Below, in pieces: positions 24,750 to 33,931 of a stretch of DNA of 64,000 bases. Origin of the DNA: Roseofilum casamattae BLCC-M143 (GTDB lineage: Bacteria; Cyanobacteriota; Cyanobacteriia; Cyanobacteriales; Desertifilaceae); contig NZ_JAQOSQ010000009.1 in the NCBI RefSeq assembly GCF_030068455.1, positions 62,001 to 126,000 of the forward strand, in the 5' to 3' direction. How positions within the stretch are numbered: the first letter of the stretch is position 1; each line of letters starts with the position of its first letter. The notes below the pieces were generated by a model. It did no database searches and was not told the DNA's origin. It saw only the letters and a program-made list of their open reading frames with translations. The position numbers and the translations under genes were made by a program.

Positions 24750-25148
24750 ATGGCATTCATCTACACTCGAATTGTTCGATTTGACGACACTGACGCGGCG
24801 GGAGTGGTGTATTTTGCCAATTTATTTCGATTTTGTCATGAAGCTTATGAAGCCTCTCTCGCCGCTGCAGGAGTTGAGATCGGGGAGTTTTTCGGGCGAT
24901 CGCCAATGGCCTGTCCGATTATCGAAACTCAGGGTAAATTTTATCATCCCATGACCGTTGGCGATCGCCTAGAAATTTCCCTAAACCCAGAGCAACTCAA
25001 GTTAGATGAATATCAGATAACTTATACCGTTGCGATTGGCGATCGCGCCGTCGCCGAAGCTACGACTCGTCATGTCTGCATTGATACCGAGCTTCGTCAC
25101 CGAAAAGACTTACCCTCGTTCTTATTAGATTGGTTGCGCGCCCCCTAA
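24750..25148 (+). CDS. Hotdog-fold acyl-CoA thioesterase, probable DHNA-CoA hydrolase
   Basis: This 132-residue protein shows the 4-hydroxybenzoyl-CoA thioesterase signature RFDDTDAAGVVYFANLFRFCHEAYE at residues 10-34. Its Asp near residue 16 is the catalytic position. In cyanobacteria the close family member hydrolyses 1,4-dihydroxy-2-naphthoyl-CoA in phylloquinone synthesis. The remaining landmarks are KFYHPMTVGDRLEI and a C-terminal RHVCIDTE. The gene is single and divergent from NTRC. The assignment to phylloquinone synthesis rests on family knowledge; other small acyl-CoA substrates remain possible. Confidence 0.82.
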   Translation: MAFIYTRIVRFDDTDAAGVVYFANLFRFCHEAYEASLAAAGVEIGEFFGRSPMACPIIETQGKFYHPMTVGDRLEISLNPEQLKLDEYQITYTVAIGDRAVAEATTRHVCIDTELRHRKDLPSFLLDWLRAP

Positions 25149-25324
25149 GCGATCGAAATCGTTCCAGTTGCAGGCAAATATGACTATCCAATCTTTATTT
25201 TTGATTCCGGATTGCTAGTTATCTTCCATGAAGCATAGAACACCGCAACATTCCCGTTCCCCATTCGTCGCATAAAGCGCCTATGATATTCTCCATTGAT
25301 AGAGTGTTGTGTGTGGAGTGTGAA

Positions 25325-26767
25325 ATGGTTCAATCGTTGTCTAAACCTCAAACCCCCTTATCAAACCGTTCGGCAGGAGTACAGGAAGATCGCACCTGGA
25401 CTCCTCTAAACTTACCCCCATCTCGCCTATTCGGAACTGACGGGATTCGCGGCCGAGCGGGAGACCTGCTCAATGCCCCCTTTGCCTTACAATTGGGGTT
25501 TTGGGCCGGACAAGTGTTGCGTCCTGTGGGAATCTCTTCCGGAATTGTCATTTTAGGACAAGATTCGCGTAACTCCAGCGATATGCTGGCCATGTCTCTC
25601 TCCGCCGGTTTGACGGCAGCAGGATTGGAAGTGTGGAATATCGGCCTGTGTCCGACTCCTTGCGTTGCTTACCTCACTGCGGCTACCGAGGCGATCGCCG
25701 GAATTATGATTTCCGCCAGCCACAATCCGCCAGAAGACAACGGAATCAAGTTTTTTAACGCCGAAGGTACAAAGCTATCGAAAGCGGTTCAGGCGGACAT
25801 AGAAGCGGCTCTGCGCGGACATAGTTCTGCCTCCAGCTATCCTTGGGGACGCCACTACCACCGTCCCGAGTTGTTGCAAGACTATGCCACATCCTTGCAT
25901 CAACCGTTGGTGAATAGCCTGGATTTGCAAGGAATGCGCATTGTTCTCGATCTGGCTTGGGGAGCTGCCGTTCCCGTCGCTCCCGATGTATTCCAAGACT
26001 TGGGAGCTGAGGTCATTTGCTTGCACAACCGCGCTGATGGCGATCGCATTAACGTCCACTGCGGTTCCACTCATTTGGCGTCTCTGCAAGCAGCGGTACA
26101 GGAGCACGATGCCGATATGGGATTTGCCTTTGATGGAGATGCCGATCGCGTTATTGCGGTAGACTCCCAAGGACGGCCCGTGGATGGGGATTACATTCTC
26201 TACCTTTGGGGATGCACGTTGCATCATGCCAACAAGTTACCCAACCAAACGATTATCTCTACGGTGATGGCGAATCTGGGCTTCGAGCGAGCTTGGGAAA
26301 AACTGGGCGGAACTCTGGTACGGACGGCAGTTGGCGACCAACACGTTCATGCGGAAATGCTGAAAACCGGCGCGATGCTCGGTGGCGAACAATCCGGTCA
26401 TATTCTCTGCCACCACTACAGTTTAACCGGAGATGGGGTACAAACGGCGTTGCATATTGCTGCGATCGTGCGGCAGTCCGGTACTCCTCTGGTAGAATTA
26501 GTGAACCAAAGCTTCCAACCTTATCCGCAACTCTTGAAAAATGTGCGAGTTGAAGACCGGCAAACTCGGCTGAACTGGCACGCTTGCGAACCGTTGCAGG
26601 ATGCGATCGCTCGTGCGACGGAATCTCTGGGAGAGCAAGGCCGAGTTTTGGTCAGAGCATCCGGTACCGAACCGGTGGTGCGCGTCATGGTAGAAGCCAG
26701 TCACGACCATTTAGCTGAATATTGGACGGAGAATTTAGTCGGCGCGGTACGACACCATTTAGTCTAA
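25325..26767 (+). CDS. glmM: Phosphoglucosamine mutase
   Basis: GlmM converts glucosamine-6-phosphate to glucosamine-1-phosphate for peptidoglycan and lipopolysaccharide precursors. The start is the ATG at 25325 (MVQSLSKPQ), with ggag six bases upstream; the frame is open further to 25283. The 480-residue protein has [12 protein letters not shown] at the N-terminus and the phosphoserine loop [14 protein letters not shown]. The metal loop is [14 protein letters not shown], the sugar loop GGEQSGHI, and the phosphate loop [15 protein letters not shown]. All four active-site loops are intact. A 40-residue N-terminal extension before the fold is common in cyanobacterial copies. A hairpin follows the stop. 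Confidence 0.95.
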   Translation: MVQSLSKPQTPLSNRSAGVQEDRTWTPLNLPPSRLFGTDGIRGRAGDLLNAPFALQLGFWAGQVLRPVGISSGIVILGQDSRNSSDMLAMSLSAGLTAAGLEVWNIGLCPTPCVAYLTAATEAIAGIMISASHNPPEDNGIKFFNAEGTKLSKAVQADIEAALRGHSSASSYPWGRHYHRPELLQDYATSLHQPLVNSLDLQGMRIVLDLAWGAAVPVAPDVFQDLGAEVICLHNRADGDRINVHCGSTHLASLQAAVQEHDADMGFAFDGDADRVIAVDSQGRPVDGDYILYLWGCTLHHANKLPNQTIISTVMANLGFERAWEKLGGTLVRTAVGDQHVHAEMLKTGAMLGGEQSGHILCHHYSLTGDGVQTALHIAAIVRQSGTPLVELVNQSFQPYPQLLKNVRVEDRQTRLNWHACEPLQDAIARATESLGEQGRVLVRASGTEPVVRVMVEASHDHLAEYWTENLVGAVRHHLV

Positions 26768-26776
26768 TTTATTGTC

Positions 26777-26807
26777 TGAGTCGGGCGTTTTGCGATCGTC
26801 CGACTCA
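26777..26807 (+). terminator. Hairpin after glmM
   Basis: tgagtcgg and ccgactca form a perfect 8-bp stem 9 bases after the glmM stop, extended by further partial pairing. The following sequence is A-rich, so the element may serve either strand. Confidence 0.5.
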
Positions 26808-26878
26808 AATAAAATCGCTTATCTAAGGCCATGGAGAGGCTTCGATCTCAACGTAATTGCGATCGCGCTCTAAAAAAC

Positions 26879-27673
26879 TCAGGATTGAATAAGTTGTATT
26901 CCAAGCCTCTGGAAAAAATCATTGAAAATGCGATCGAAATCAGCATCTGATGGAATCTCCATACTCTCATGGAATCCCATAACATGAGAAGCAACATCTC
27001 TAATTTGCCAGAAAAAACGATAGTTCAGCAAATCGGATAAATACCATGCTCTACACAAATCAATTCGAGCCATTATTGTTTCTGAATTCAAGCACACTGC
27101 TATACTGAGATAATCATTTGCAACCGTCTCGATCGTTTCTATCCGATATCCACAGCGTTCTATCCGGTCTGAGACCGTTTGTATCCATTGCTCAAATTCA
27201 ATAACTATCGGATCGGGTTTTTCTAGGATTTCTAATTTCGATTTTGCATCATTAAACAATTCTAACTCGCGTGCATTTAAATGGCTTGGATCTCGATCTA
27301 TAATTTTTCGATACAGTGCGATTATAGTTCGTGCATCTGAAGTAATCAATGCTTCACAAGACATCACGCGTATATTATCTGAATCGATTGGTTTTGCCAT
27401 TGCCAAGGTTTGTTTGCTCTGCTCATCTTCTCCACTGAGATAAAGCGAATAACTTAATTCTACAATCGCATTTATATTATCCGGCTCTATTTCTAGAACT
27501 CTTTGATAAATAGGGATACTAAATTCAGTGTCGGACAAATATTTTTCACCAATGGTTTCCAAAAATACAAGATCGCGTTCTTGAGCGAGCAGAAACTGAA
27601 ACTGCTCTTCACATTCTTTATAGCTAATTTTATTACTCGTACAGTCAGAAATTATTTTCTCGATTGGTTTCAT
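26879..27673 (-). CDS. TPR-like protein of unknown function
   Basis: This 264-residue protein has TPR-like helices in the first 110 residues (PIYQRVLEIEPDNINAIVELSYSLYLSGEDEQSKQTL) and a weaker one at IIALYRKIIDRDPSHLNARELELF. The C-terminal half (about 150-264) has no repeat and contains FEQWIQTVSDRIERCGYRIETIETVANDY. No signal, membrane helix or catalytic motif is seen. The gene is A+T-richer than its neighbours and poor in HIP1 sites, which may mean later acquisition. The function is unknown. Confidence 0.7.
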   Translation of the reverse strand: MKPIEKIISDCTSNKISYKECEEQFQFLLAQERDLVFLETIGEKYLSDTEFSIPIYQRVLEIEPDNINAIVELSYSLYLSGEDEQSKQTLAMAKPIDSDNIRVMSCEALITSDARTIIALYRKIIDRDPSHLNARELELFNDAKSKLEILEKPDPIVIEFEQWIQTVSDRIERCGYRIETIETVANDYLSIAVCLNSETIMARIDLCRAWYLSDLLNYRFFWQIRDVASHVMGFHESMEIPSDADFDRIFNDFFQRLGIQLIQS

Positions 27674-27732
27674 GGTTATATGTTGGGGAAAACTCCATAC
27701 TGTTATACCTAAAAGGCTAGCACCATCATTGT

Positions 27733-28353
27733 TTACTTTCCTTCTCTTGCCTCACCGATCGCACTATAGTAGCTGAGAAACAAAGCTACTGCGGATTGAA
27801 TAATCCGATCGCATTCTTCCTCCGATACGGGAGCTTGGTTGCCAATTAATTGCGGCCAAAAGACAAAGGCTTTAATCAAACTAGTAAATTGTGTTGCGGC
27901 AAACTCAGCATTAGTAATTGCGAGACGATTATCCTGACTCGCAGCTTCAATCCATGCGATGAGTCCGCTGTTAAACTTGTCATGTTCGCGAAAGGTTGAT
28001 TCGGCAATATCGGGTGACTGCAGAAACCGAGATACGATCGCTCTCGATAATTGCATAAAATCATCGCTAGTGAGTGTCTGCGCGATCGCCTTCCCGATAT
28101 CGAAAAGCTGTTCGGCTAATGGCAGCTCGGGCATATAAACATAATCGCTCATGGTTTGCGATCGCGCCAGCAACTCGGAGACAATTGCCGCAAACAAGTC
28201 CTCTTTACTGGCAAAATGGTTGTATACCGTTCGCTTCGAGACCTCAGCAACGGCAGCAATCCGATCCATACTCGTTCCATCAAAACCATGTTGCTGAAAT
28301 TCAGCTACCGCAGCGGCTAGAATGGCGGCTCGTTTCTTGTCGGTTAATCGCAT
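27733..28353 (-). CDS. TetR/AcrR family transcriptional regulator
   Basis: The frame extends to a GTG at 28392, but the ATG at 28353 (MRLTDKKRAAIL) lies at the usual distance from the helix-turn-helix and has aagga just upstream. The 206-residue product has the TetR DNA-binding domain at the N-terminus (RAAILAAAVAEFQQHGFDGTSMDRIA, then SKRTVYNHFASKEDLFAAIV). A helical ligand and dimer domain follows. It lies divergent from an SDR gene with a 14-of-16 symmetric palindrome between them, so it most likely represses that gene and itself. The inducer is unknown. Confidence 0.9.
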   Translation of the reverse strand: MRLTDKKRAAILAAAVAEFQQHGFDGTSMDRIAAVAEVSKRTVYNHFASKEDLFAAIVSELLARSQTMSDYVYMPELPLAEQLFDIGKAIAQTLTSDDFMQLSRAIVSRFLQSPDIAESTFREHDKFNSGLIAWIEAASQDNRLAITNAEFAATQFTSLIKAFVFWPQLIGNQAPVSEEECDRIIQSAVALFLSYYSAIGEAREGK

Positions 28354-28423
28354 TTCCTTATCTTCAGAGCGTCGATCGCACAAAAATTGCACTTAGGGGT
28401 TTACTTTTTTCGTTTGTATTGGT

Positions 28424-28439
28424 TACACTGTACGGTGTA
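28424..28439. promoter_or_regulatory. Candidate TetR operator
   Basis: The 16-bp element TACACTGTACGGTGTA is symmetric at 14 of 16 positions (TACAC-N-GTAC-N-GTGTA). It lies 70 bp from the tetR start and 86 bp from the SDR start, where a TetR dimer would block both promoters. Confidence 0.55.
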
Positions 28440-28524
28440 GTTTACTTCACGGCGACCCATTTCGCCAAACACGCGCTCTCCACAAGTAATCCATATACGA
28501 GTAATCGATAGAGGAATATCTCCA

Positions 28525-29481
28525 ATGAATGCAAGAATCTCTAACAGTGGCTTTTCCGATTGGACTCCGGACAAACTTCCCAACCTGAGTGGGAAAACCT
28601 ATCTGATTACAGGAGGAAATTCCGGGATTGGTTTAGAAGCAGCTAAAATGCTCGCCAAAGTTAACGCGAATCTGATTATCGGCTGCCGCAGTACCGGGAA
28701 AGCCGAACGAGCTGTAGCCGAACTTGCAGCGATCGGATCGGGAACGGTAGACTATATTTTAGTCGATCTCTCGAAGATGTCATCCGTGCGATCGGCTGCC
28801 GCAGACATTCAAAAACGCGATGTTGCTCTGGATGGTTTGATTGCCAACGCGGGAATTATGCAAACCCCAGAAACGCGCACGGAAGATGGCTTCGAGCTAC
28901 AACTGGCAACCAATCATCTCGGCCATTTTCTCCTGAGTGGGTTATTGTTCGATCGTGTAGAACAAGCATCCGGTCGTATTGTGGTTGTGAGCAGTATAGC
29001 CCATAAATTCGGCGCGATCGCTTTTGACGATTTGATGCTAACTCAAGATTACGATTCTTCTCGCGCATACGGTCAAAGCAAACTGGCGAATCTCTTGTTT
29101 GCCTTTGAGTTGCAGCGCAGACTGGAAGCGGCTGGCAGCTCGGTTTCCTGCTATGCTTGCCATCCCGGTTATTCTGCCACGCAACTACAGAGTACCGGAC
29201 CGAAAGGATTTTGGAATGTATTGTATAAGTTGACCAATGCAATTATGGCGCAACCAGCGTATAATGGCGCTATTCCCACAGTTTTAGCCGCCGCAGGAGC
29301 AGAAGCCGTACCCGGTGCGTATTACGGCCCGCAATCCATGATGGAAGCTCGCGGCCGGGTGAGCGATGCCACCGTAGCTCCGCAAGCGTTGGACGAAGAA
29401 GTTGCCGCGCGACTGTGGGGAGAAAGCGAGAAGTTAGTGGGATATGAATGGACATTGCGATCGCCCACTCCTGCCTCTTAG
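28525..29481 (+). CDS. Short-chain dehydrogenase/reductase
   Basis: This 318-residue protein has the classical SDR features. The cofactor loop is TGGNSGIGLEAAKML (about 30-44), the NAG strand motif is LIANAGIMQTPE, a serine lies in VVSSIAHKFG, and the catalytic pair is YGQSKLANLL (Tyr and Lys). Arg in IGCRSTGKAERA suggests NADP(H) preference. The overall pattern resembles the light-dependent protochlorophyllide reductase and retinol dehydrogenase branch, but it is not POR. The substrate is unknown; control by the divergent TetR suggests a detoxification or secondary-metabolite role, which is inference. Confidence 0.88.
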   Translation: MNARISNSGFSDWTPDKLPNLSGKTYLITGGNSGIGLEAAKMLAKVNANLIIGCRSTGKAERAVAELAAIGSGTVDYILVDLSKMSSVRSAAADIQKRDVALDGLIANAGIMQTPETRTEDGFELQLATNHLGHFLLSGLLFDRVEQASGRIVVVSSIAHKFGAIAFDDLMLTQDYDSSRAYGQSKLANLLFAFELQRRLEAAGSSVSCYACHPGYSATQLQSTGPKGFWNVLYKLTNAIMAQPAYNGAIPTVLAAAGAEAVPGAYYGPQSMMEARGRVSDATVAPQALDEEVAARLWGESEKLVGYEWTLRSPTPAS

Positions 29482-29522
29482 CCAATTAGGGTGCGTTAAT
29501 AACGCATCCTGCACAATTGTGT

Positions 29523-30866
29523 TTATTCGAGAAAATCTAGTAAGGCGGTATCCAATAATCCCGTAATTCCATCCACCGGGAAAATGGGAACGCCTAACTG
29601 CTCTTGCACCATCTCTACGGTCAGATCGTCCAGGAAACAAGATTCCCCGTGCTTTAACATCACCGTTGGTAATAAAATACCATCCCCTAAGTCTTTTCCC
29701 GATAACTTTGCGACTAAATCTTCTCCGGTTAATAAACCAGTCACCGTAATCTCTTGTCCCCAATAGTCGCTATTTATCGCTTGCAACTCTATAGTTAATC
29801 CGGCAATTTGATTTAACTGCTGAACCAAGGACTGAAACGCATGTTCTACGGCATTTCCTACCACCCAACTGAAGCGCCGAGGAGGAGAAATGCGATCGCA
29901 ATTATAGTCGGCAATGGTTTCCGCAAACTCGCGAATAAAGAGCTGAATCGAACCGACTCCATTCCCAATTTGCGGATAGTCCTCATAATGAGATTCCGGA
30001 GGCAAATCCACCCCAGCAATTAAGAACCATTCATCGGCCAGCCAAGCCACCGTGGAATCATAATTCTGCTGAAATTTCTGTTGCAACTCTTGCACTTGCG
30101 CAATAACTTCTCGCGCTTTTTCTGGTGTTACTGGAATCAGCTCGTCTTCAGTCGGACGAAAGCGAGTTAATCCCACGGGAACTACGGCAACTGAGGCCAC
30201 AGTTGGAGTTTCTCCGTAATGAAAGCGAGCTAAATCTAGGAGAGTTTGTTCCAGATGTATGCCATCATTAATTCCCGGACAAACCACAACTTGCGCGTGA
30301 ATTTGCAATCGCCGTTCCTGAAACCATTGTAACTGTTCCAAAAGTTTTCCCGCTCGCGGGTTTTTCAATAGGCGAGTTCTGACCTCCGGTTCGGTGGCAT
30401 GAACGGAAACGTAGAGCGGAGAAAGACGCATGGATTCAATACGCTGCCATTCTTTTTCGCTCAAATTGGTTAGAGTTAAATAACTTCCGTATAAGAAACT
30501 GAGGCGATAGTCATCATCTTTGAAGTAAAGACTTTTGCGTTTTCCCGGCGGTTGTTGGTCGATAAAACAAAACGGACAGCGATTATTGCATTGAATTAAA
30601 CCATCAAATAAGGCAGTTTCAAATTCTAAACCCAGGTCTTCGTCGTAATCTTTCTCGATTTCAATATGATGGACGACTCCTCGGCGATCGCAAGCTTCCA
30701 GTTCCAGAAATTCATCGGCACACAGAAACTGATAGTCAATTAAATCTCGCGGTTTTGTACCATTAATTGAAACGATCGCATCCCCCGGTTCAAAGCCAAT
30801 TTCCGCAGCAATGGAGTCAGGCAAGACTTGGGTAATTTTGGCAGGACGAGTGGAGGAGATGCTCAT
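29523..30866 (-). CDS. PDZ/DUF512 radical-SAM-type protein (TIGR03279 family)
   Basis: This 447-residue protein begins with a PDZ-like domain (VLPDSIAAEIGFEPGDAIVSINGTKPRDLIDY, about 13-45). The cluster motif CNNRCPFCF (C-x3-C-x2-C) is followed by LYFKDDDYRLSFLYGSYLTLTN and LSPLYVSVHATEPEVRTRLL, as in the DUF512 family of Fe-S proteins. The C-terminal half contains ADEWFLIAGVDLPPESHYEDYPQIGNGVGS. The family is found across cyanobacteria and is described as a putative Fe-S oxidoreductase; the reaction is not known to me. The length is normal. A dispersed AT-rich repeat lies between it and uppP. Confidence 0.88.
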   Translation of the reverse strand: MSISSTRPAKITQVLPDSIAAEIGFEPGDAIVSINGTKPRDLIDYQFLCADEFLELEACDRRGVVHHIEIEKDYDEDLGLEFETALFDGLIQCNNRCPFCFIDQQPPGKRKSLYFKDDDYRLSFLYGSYLTLTNLSEKEWQRIESMRLSPLYVSVHATEPEVRTRLLKNPRAGKLLEQLQWFQERRLQIHAQVVVCPGINDGIHLEQTLLDLARFHYGETPTVASVAVVPVGLTRFRPTEDELIPVTPEKAREVIAQVQELQQKFQQNYDSTVAWLADEWFLIAGVDLPPESHYEDYPQIGNGVGSIQLFIREFAETIADYNCDRISPPRRFSWVVGNAVEHAFQSLVQQLNQIAGLTIELQAINSDYWGQEITVTGLLTGEDLVAKLSGKDLGDGILLPTVMLKHGESCFLDDLTVEMVQEQLGVPIFPVDGITGLLDTALLDFLE

Positions 30867-30909
30867 GTCAATGAATAATTAATAGTTAATAATTATTTTT
30901 GAATCTGGT

Positions 30910-31863
30910 CTAGCTGTTGGGAATAAATTGAGTGGCGATGCCGATTAAGATAACGATGCCGAAGATCAGACGATACCAAATAAAGAGCCAAGTACTGCGG
31001 GTTTGCAAAAATTTAATCAACCAGGCGATCGCAATATAAGAGAAAAAGGCAGAAGATACGAGTCCGACAATCAGGGATGGAAGTCCGACTCCTGATGTTT
31101 CGGAATCTAATAATCCGACGAGTTCGACTAACCCCGCTAGGGTAATGGCGGGAATTCCCAGGAGAAAGGAAAATCGCGCCGCAGTGGCTCGTTCCAGTCC
31201 CATAAAGAGTCCGGCAGTAATTGTAGACCCCGAGCGAGAAACTCCCGGAATAATCGCGAGAGCTTGCGCGCATCCCATGAGAATACCATCTTGCATTCCC
31301 AGGCGATCGTAATCGCGCTGGCGAGAACCCCACTTTTCGGCAATTCCTAATAAAATGGCCATGACGATAGAGGCGATCGCGATCGATGTCATTTTGCGGA
31401 TCGGCGACTCATCAAAGTTGGGAACGAAGACCTTAATTCCTAATCCAATAGCAGCGATCGGCACAGTACCTAGAAAAATTCCCCCAACCATTCGTACGGT
31501 ATTGGATTGATAGTCTTGTTTTTGAATGGCTTCAATCGTTCCTAGCGTCAGTTGTCGCAGGTCTTCCCAAAAGTACCAAAACACCGCACCAATGCTGCCG
31601 AGTTGAATTGTCGCGCTGAAGGCAATCCCCGGATCTCCCCATCCGAGCAGGACGGGAATAACCTTCAGGTGAGCCGTGCTGCTGATGGGGATAAACTCGG
31701 TCATTCCCTGGACTAATCCGAGGATAAAGGCTTGCAAGATATTTACACTATTTGCCGGAGGAATTAGACTTTCTTGTCCTTGCAGAACTGTGGGAACGAG
31801 CAGGGTGCAGGATAAGGTGAGTCCAAAGAGAACGAAGAGCGAGAGCTTGCGCGGTTTATCCAT
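30910..31863 (-). CDS. uppP: Undecaprenyl-diphosphatase
   Basis: UppP removes a phosphate from undecaprenyl diphosphate at the outer face of the plasma membrane, recycling the carrier lipid for peptidoglycan and polysaccharide synthesis and giving bacitracin resistance. The 317-residue protein starts with a hydrophobic segment that looks like a signal. It then has the first catalytic motif in FILGLVQGMTEFIPISSTAHL and the second in IIPGVSRSGSTITAGLFMGL, along with seven or more membrane helices. Both motifs are intact. The start ATG at 31863 lies in a purine-rich context. The glycosyltransferase 2 gene upstream on the same strand is 47 bp away. Confidence 0.95.
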   Translation of the reverse strand: MDKPRKLSLFVLFGLTLSCTLLVPTVLQGQESLIPPANSVNILQAFILGLVQGMTEFIPISSTAHLKVIPVLLGWGDPGIAFSATIQLGSIGAVFWYFWEDLRQLTLGTIEAIQKQDYQSNTVRMVGGIFLGTVPIAAIGLGIKVFVPNFDESPIRKMTSIAIASIVMAILLGIAEKWGSRQRDYDRLGMQDGILMGCAQALAIIPGVSRSGSTITAGLFMGLERATAARFSFLLGIPAITLAGLVELVGLLDSETSGVGLPSLIVGLVSSAFFSYIAIAWLIKFLQTRSTWLFIWYRLIFGIVILIGIATQFIPNS

Positions 31864-31910
31864 GGAGTTTGGAGTAGGGGAGTAAGGGGAAGTGTCAGTT
31901 GGGTGGCTGG

Positions 31911-32807
31911 TTATGGAGTCTCGAGGGTGGGATCTTCAGTGGGTGTAGAGGCTGTTTCAACAACTTCTAAAGTTTGAGGATCTAACTGCGGAACGGGGGA
32001 ATATTGCATCTCCCAGGTTTTCAGCAAAATTAGATATTCATAGAAGCTTTGTAGGGTACACCAGGCTAAACCGGGGGAGCCATCGAGACATCCACCCAAG
32101 ATAAAATACATATAAAAGAAACGCACCACCGGTCGTAAGGGAATGCGCAAAGATAAATCTTTCAGCGCGCGTCGCCGTTCGACTTCAGTTTTCCCAAACA
32201 CCAATGCCGACCAATCAACGTCTCCTTCTTCTAACTGACGAATGGTTTCTGCCGCTTCATCGGTGGAATAGCGATTGTGCTTTTCAATCCAACGACTGAG
32301 GCCTTTACTACAGGTATAGTGGGGATAGGTTTCTTGTAAAAAGCCGGTCGGCCCGTCGCACTCCTCCCGTTCCGTATGGCCGTAGTCGCTAAACCAAACG
32401 CGATCGGGCCGTAATAAGCGTAATTGGTAACGAGGATATTGGGTACTGCGGCGAATCCAGCGATTCATAAAAATGACTCGTTCCGCCACGTAATACCCGA
32501 CAATTTCCGTCGATTTCATCGCGTCTAAACATTCGGCGAATAACTCTGGAGTCATGCGCTCGTCGGCTTCGAGGATATAAATCCAGGGATATTTTGCCGG
32601 GATTTCTTTAAGCATCCAAGTGCGTTGGCGGCCGTGACTTTCAAAGCGGTGTTGCACGGCGCGAACCGGGTAGCGTTGGGCAAGTTCCATGGTGCGATCG
32701 CTACTAAATGAGTCTACAACAATGACATCATCGGAAAGTGCAGCAGACTCAATACAAGGCCCTATATCCAGTTCTTCGTTATAGGTGAGGATATAAATGG
32801 AAAACAT
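31911..32807 (-). CDS. Glycosyltransferase family 2
   Basis: This 298-residue protein has a GT-A fold. The start FSIYILTYNEELDIGPCIES is typical, followed by DVIVVDSFSSDRTMELA with the first metal-binding Asp and ILEADERMTPELF with the DxD-like element. A C-terminal region with RIPLRPVVRFFYMYFILGG could touch the membrane. Such enzymes, close to the lipopolysaccharide core KdtX/WaaE group, add sugars to lipid-linked glycans. It lies between uppP and the hpsJ-like gene on the same strand, a setting of envelope polysaccharide genes. The acceptor is unknown. Confidence 0.88.
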   Translation of the reverse strand: MFSIYILTYNEELDIGPCIESAALSDDVIVVDSFSSDRTMELAQRYPVRAVQHRFESHGRQRTWMLKEIPAKYPWIYILEADERMTPELFAECLDAMKSTEIVGYYVAERVIFMNRWIRRSTQYPRYQLRLLRPDRVWFSDYGHTEREECDGPTGFLQETYPHYTCSKGLSRWIEKHNRYSTDEAAETIRQLEEGDVDWSALVFGKTEVERRRALKDLSLRIPLRPVVRFFYMYFILGGCLDGSPGLAWCTLQSFYEYLILLKTWEMQYSPVPQLDPQTLEVVETASTPTEDPTLETP

Positions 32808-32861
32808 CTTCAGGGTTGAGGTTGGATTACCAGTTCCGGAGTATGGATATGGAGATGAAAA

Positions 32862-32923
32862 AACCGATCGCTGACGAAGCCAAAGGCATGAGTTATCTCT
32901 ATCTGGCGTCTTGGCGATCGGTT
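32862..32923 (-). terminator. Terminator after the hpsJ-like gene
   Basis: On the minus strand AACCGATCGC and GCGATCGGTT form a perfect 10-bp stem around a 42-base loop, followed directly by a run of T (A at 32858-32863 on the plus strand). It starts 15 bases after the hpsJ-like stop. Confidence 0.6.
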
Positions 32924-32937
32924 ACGGTAGGCTGAGT

Positions 32938-33732
32938 TTACTTGCGGCGCTTTTTCCGCTTGCCGCCTCCACCAAACTGAACTCCAGCCAAACCAATTCC
33001 CAAATATCCGACGGCCAGCAACCCGCCATTAATCGATTGTGACATAGACTTGAGCGTATTAACCTGAATTTGGTTTGCCTGCTCTTGTTTGCGTTCGCGA
33101 ATTCGCTGCTGCGCGCGATCGGGCAGGGTACCAATTTGTTGGTCGATGAAGGAGTCGATCTCATTGGGGTTTGCTTGAAACTGCCGCAAGAGCTGGGCCT
33201 GCTGCTCCGGAGATTGCTCGATCGCTTGAGCGAGCTGTTCGGGGTTATCGAGCAAGCCGGTGATTTGGGCTTTGAATTGGGCCCGCTGCCGGTCTAAAGT
33301 CGCCTGAACTTGAGGATTGTCCAGTTGTACTTGCTCTTCTGCATTTTTCGCTTCTCGGTCAAGGGTAGCGAGCAATTGGGTGCGAGCGCGGACGGTATCA
33401 ATGCTGTGTAGGGGAACCAGGAGCACGTAGACAATACCTAAAATGAGAGAGGTGAAGACGGCTGCCGATTTTAAAAGTCCTTGTTTGGAGCCGAGCATTC
33501 CGGAGGCATCTTTAATCCAAATTCCCCCCAAGAGTAGAACAATTCCAACGAGGGGAATGACGCCGCGATCGATAAGCTGAGTGGTGTAGCCAAGCCTCCA
33601 TTGACGATTTAGCGGATTGGGAGGCATGGCTAAGATTAAAATATCAATGATAAATGAGACAATCATGATTAAGCCGACCAGTTGCAGCGACCGAGCGGCT
33701 AAAGAAGAAATGGAATTACTACTTGCTTTCAT
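32938..33732 (-). CDS. HpsJ-like membrane protein
   Basis: This 264-residue protein has four hydrophobic spans (LVGLIMIVSFIIDILILAM, IPLVGIVLLLGGIWI, AAVFTSLILGIVYVLLV, and a C-terminal one near LLAVGYLGIGLAGVQFG). Between the third and fourth lies a charged, Gln-rich coiled coil. It ends in a basic tail GGGKRKKRRK. From memory it matches HpsJ, encoded in the hormogonium polysaccharide locus of filamentous cyanobacteria. The role is probably in export or assembly of surface polysaccharide, by analogy. A terminator-like hairpin follows. Confidence 0.7.
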   Translation of the reverse strand: MKASSNSISSLAARSLQLVGLIMIVSFIIDILILAMPPNPLNRQWRLGYTTQLIDRGVIPLVGIVLLLGGIWIKDASGMLGSKQGLLKSAAVFTSLILGIVYVLLVPLHSIDTVRARTQLLATLDREAKNAEEQVQLDNPQVQATLDRQRAQFKAQITGLLDNPEQLAQAIEQSPEQQAQLLRQFQANPNEIDSFIDQQIGTLPDRAQQRIRERKQEQANQIQVNTLKSMSQSINGGLLAVGYLGIGLAGVQFGGGGKRKKRRK

Positions 33733-33931
33733 GTGAAATTGTTACTATTGGTTATGGAAGATGAAGACCATTTAAGATACCCTGGGGCCACTGAGCTGAA
33801 ATGACCAGGTCAAGGATAACACTTCAGGCAAGGAATCTTAGTGACAATGGATTTTTTCTGGGGAACCGCAGCACTGGGTATACTACAGTCTAATCGAGTA
33901 TTTTTTGGGTTTCATTATTCTCCGGTGGGAA

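Noticed and set aside
27733-28392. Longer tetR frame starting at GTG 28392
   Set aside because: It adds 13 residues unlike the family before the helix-turn-helix, and the ATG at 28353 has a better ribosome site.
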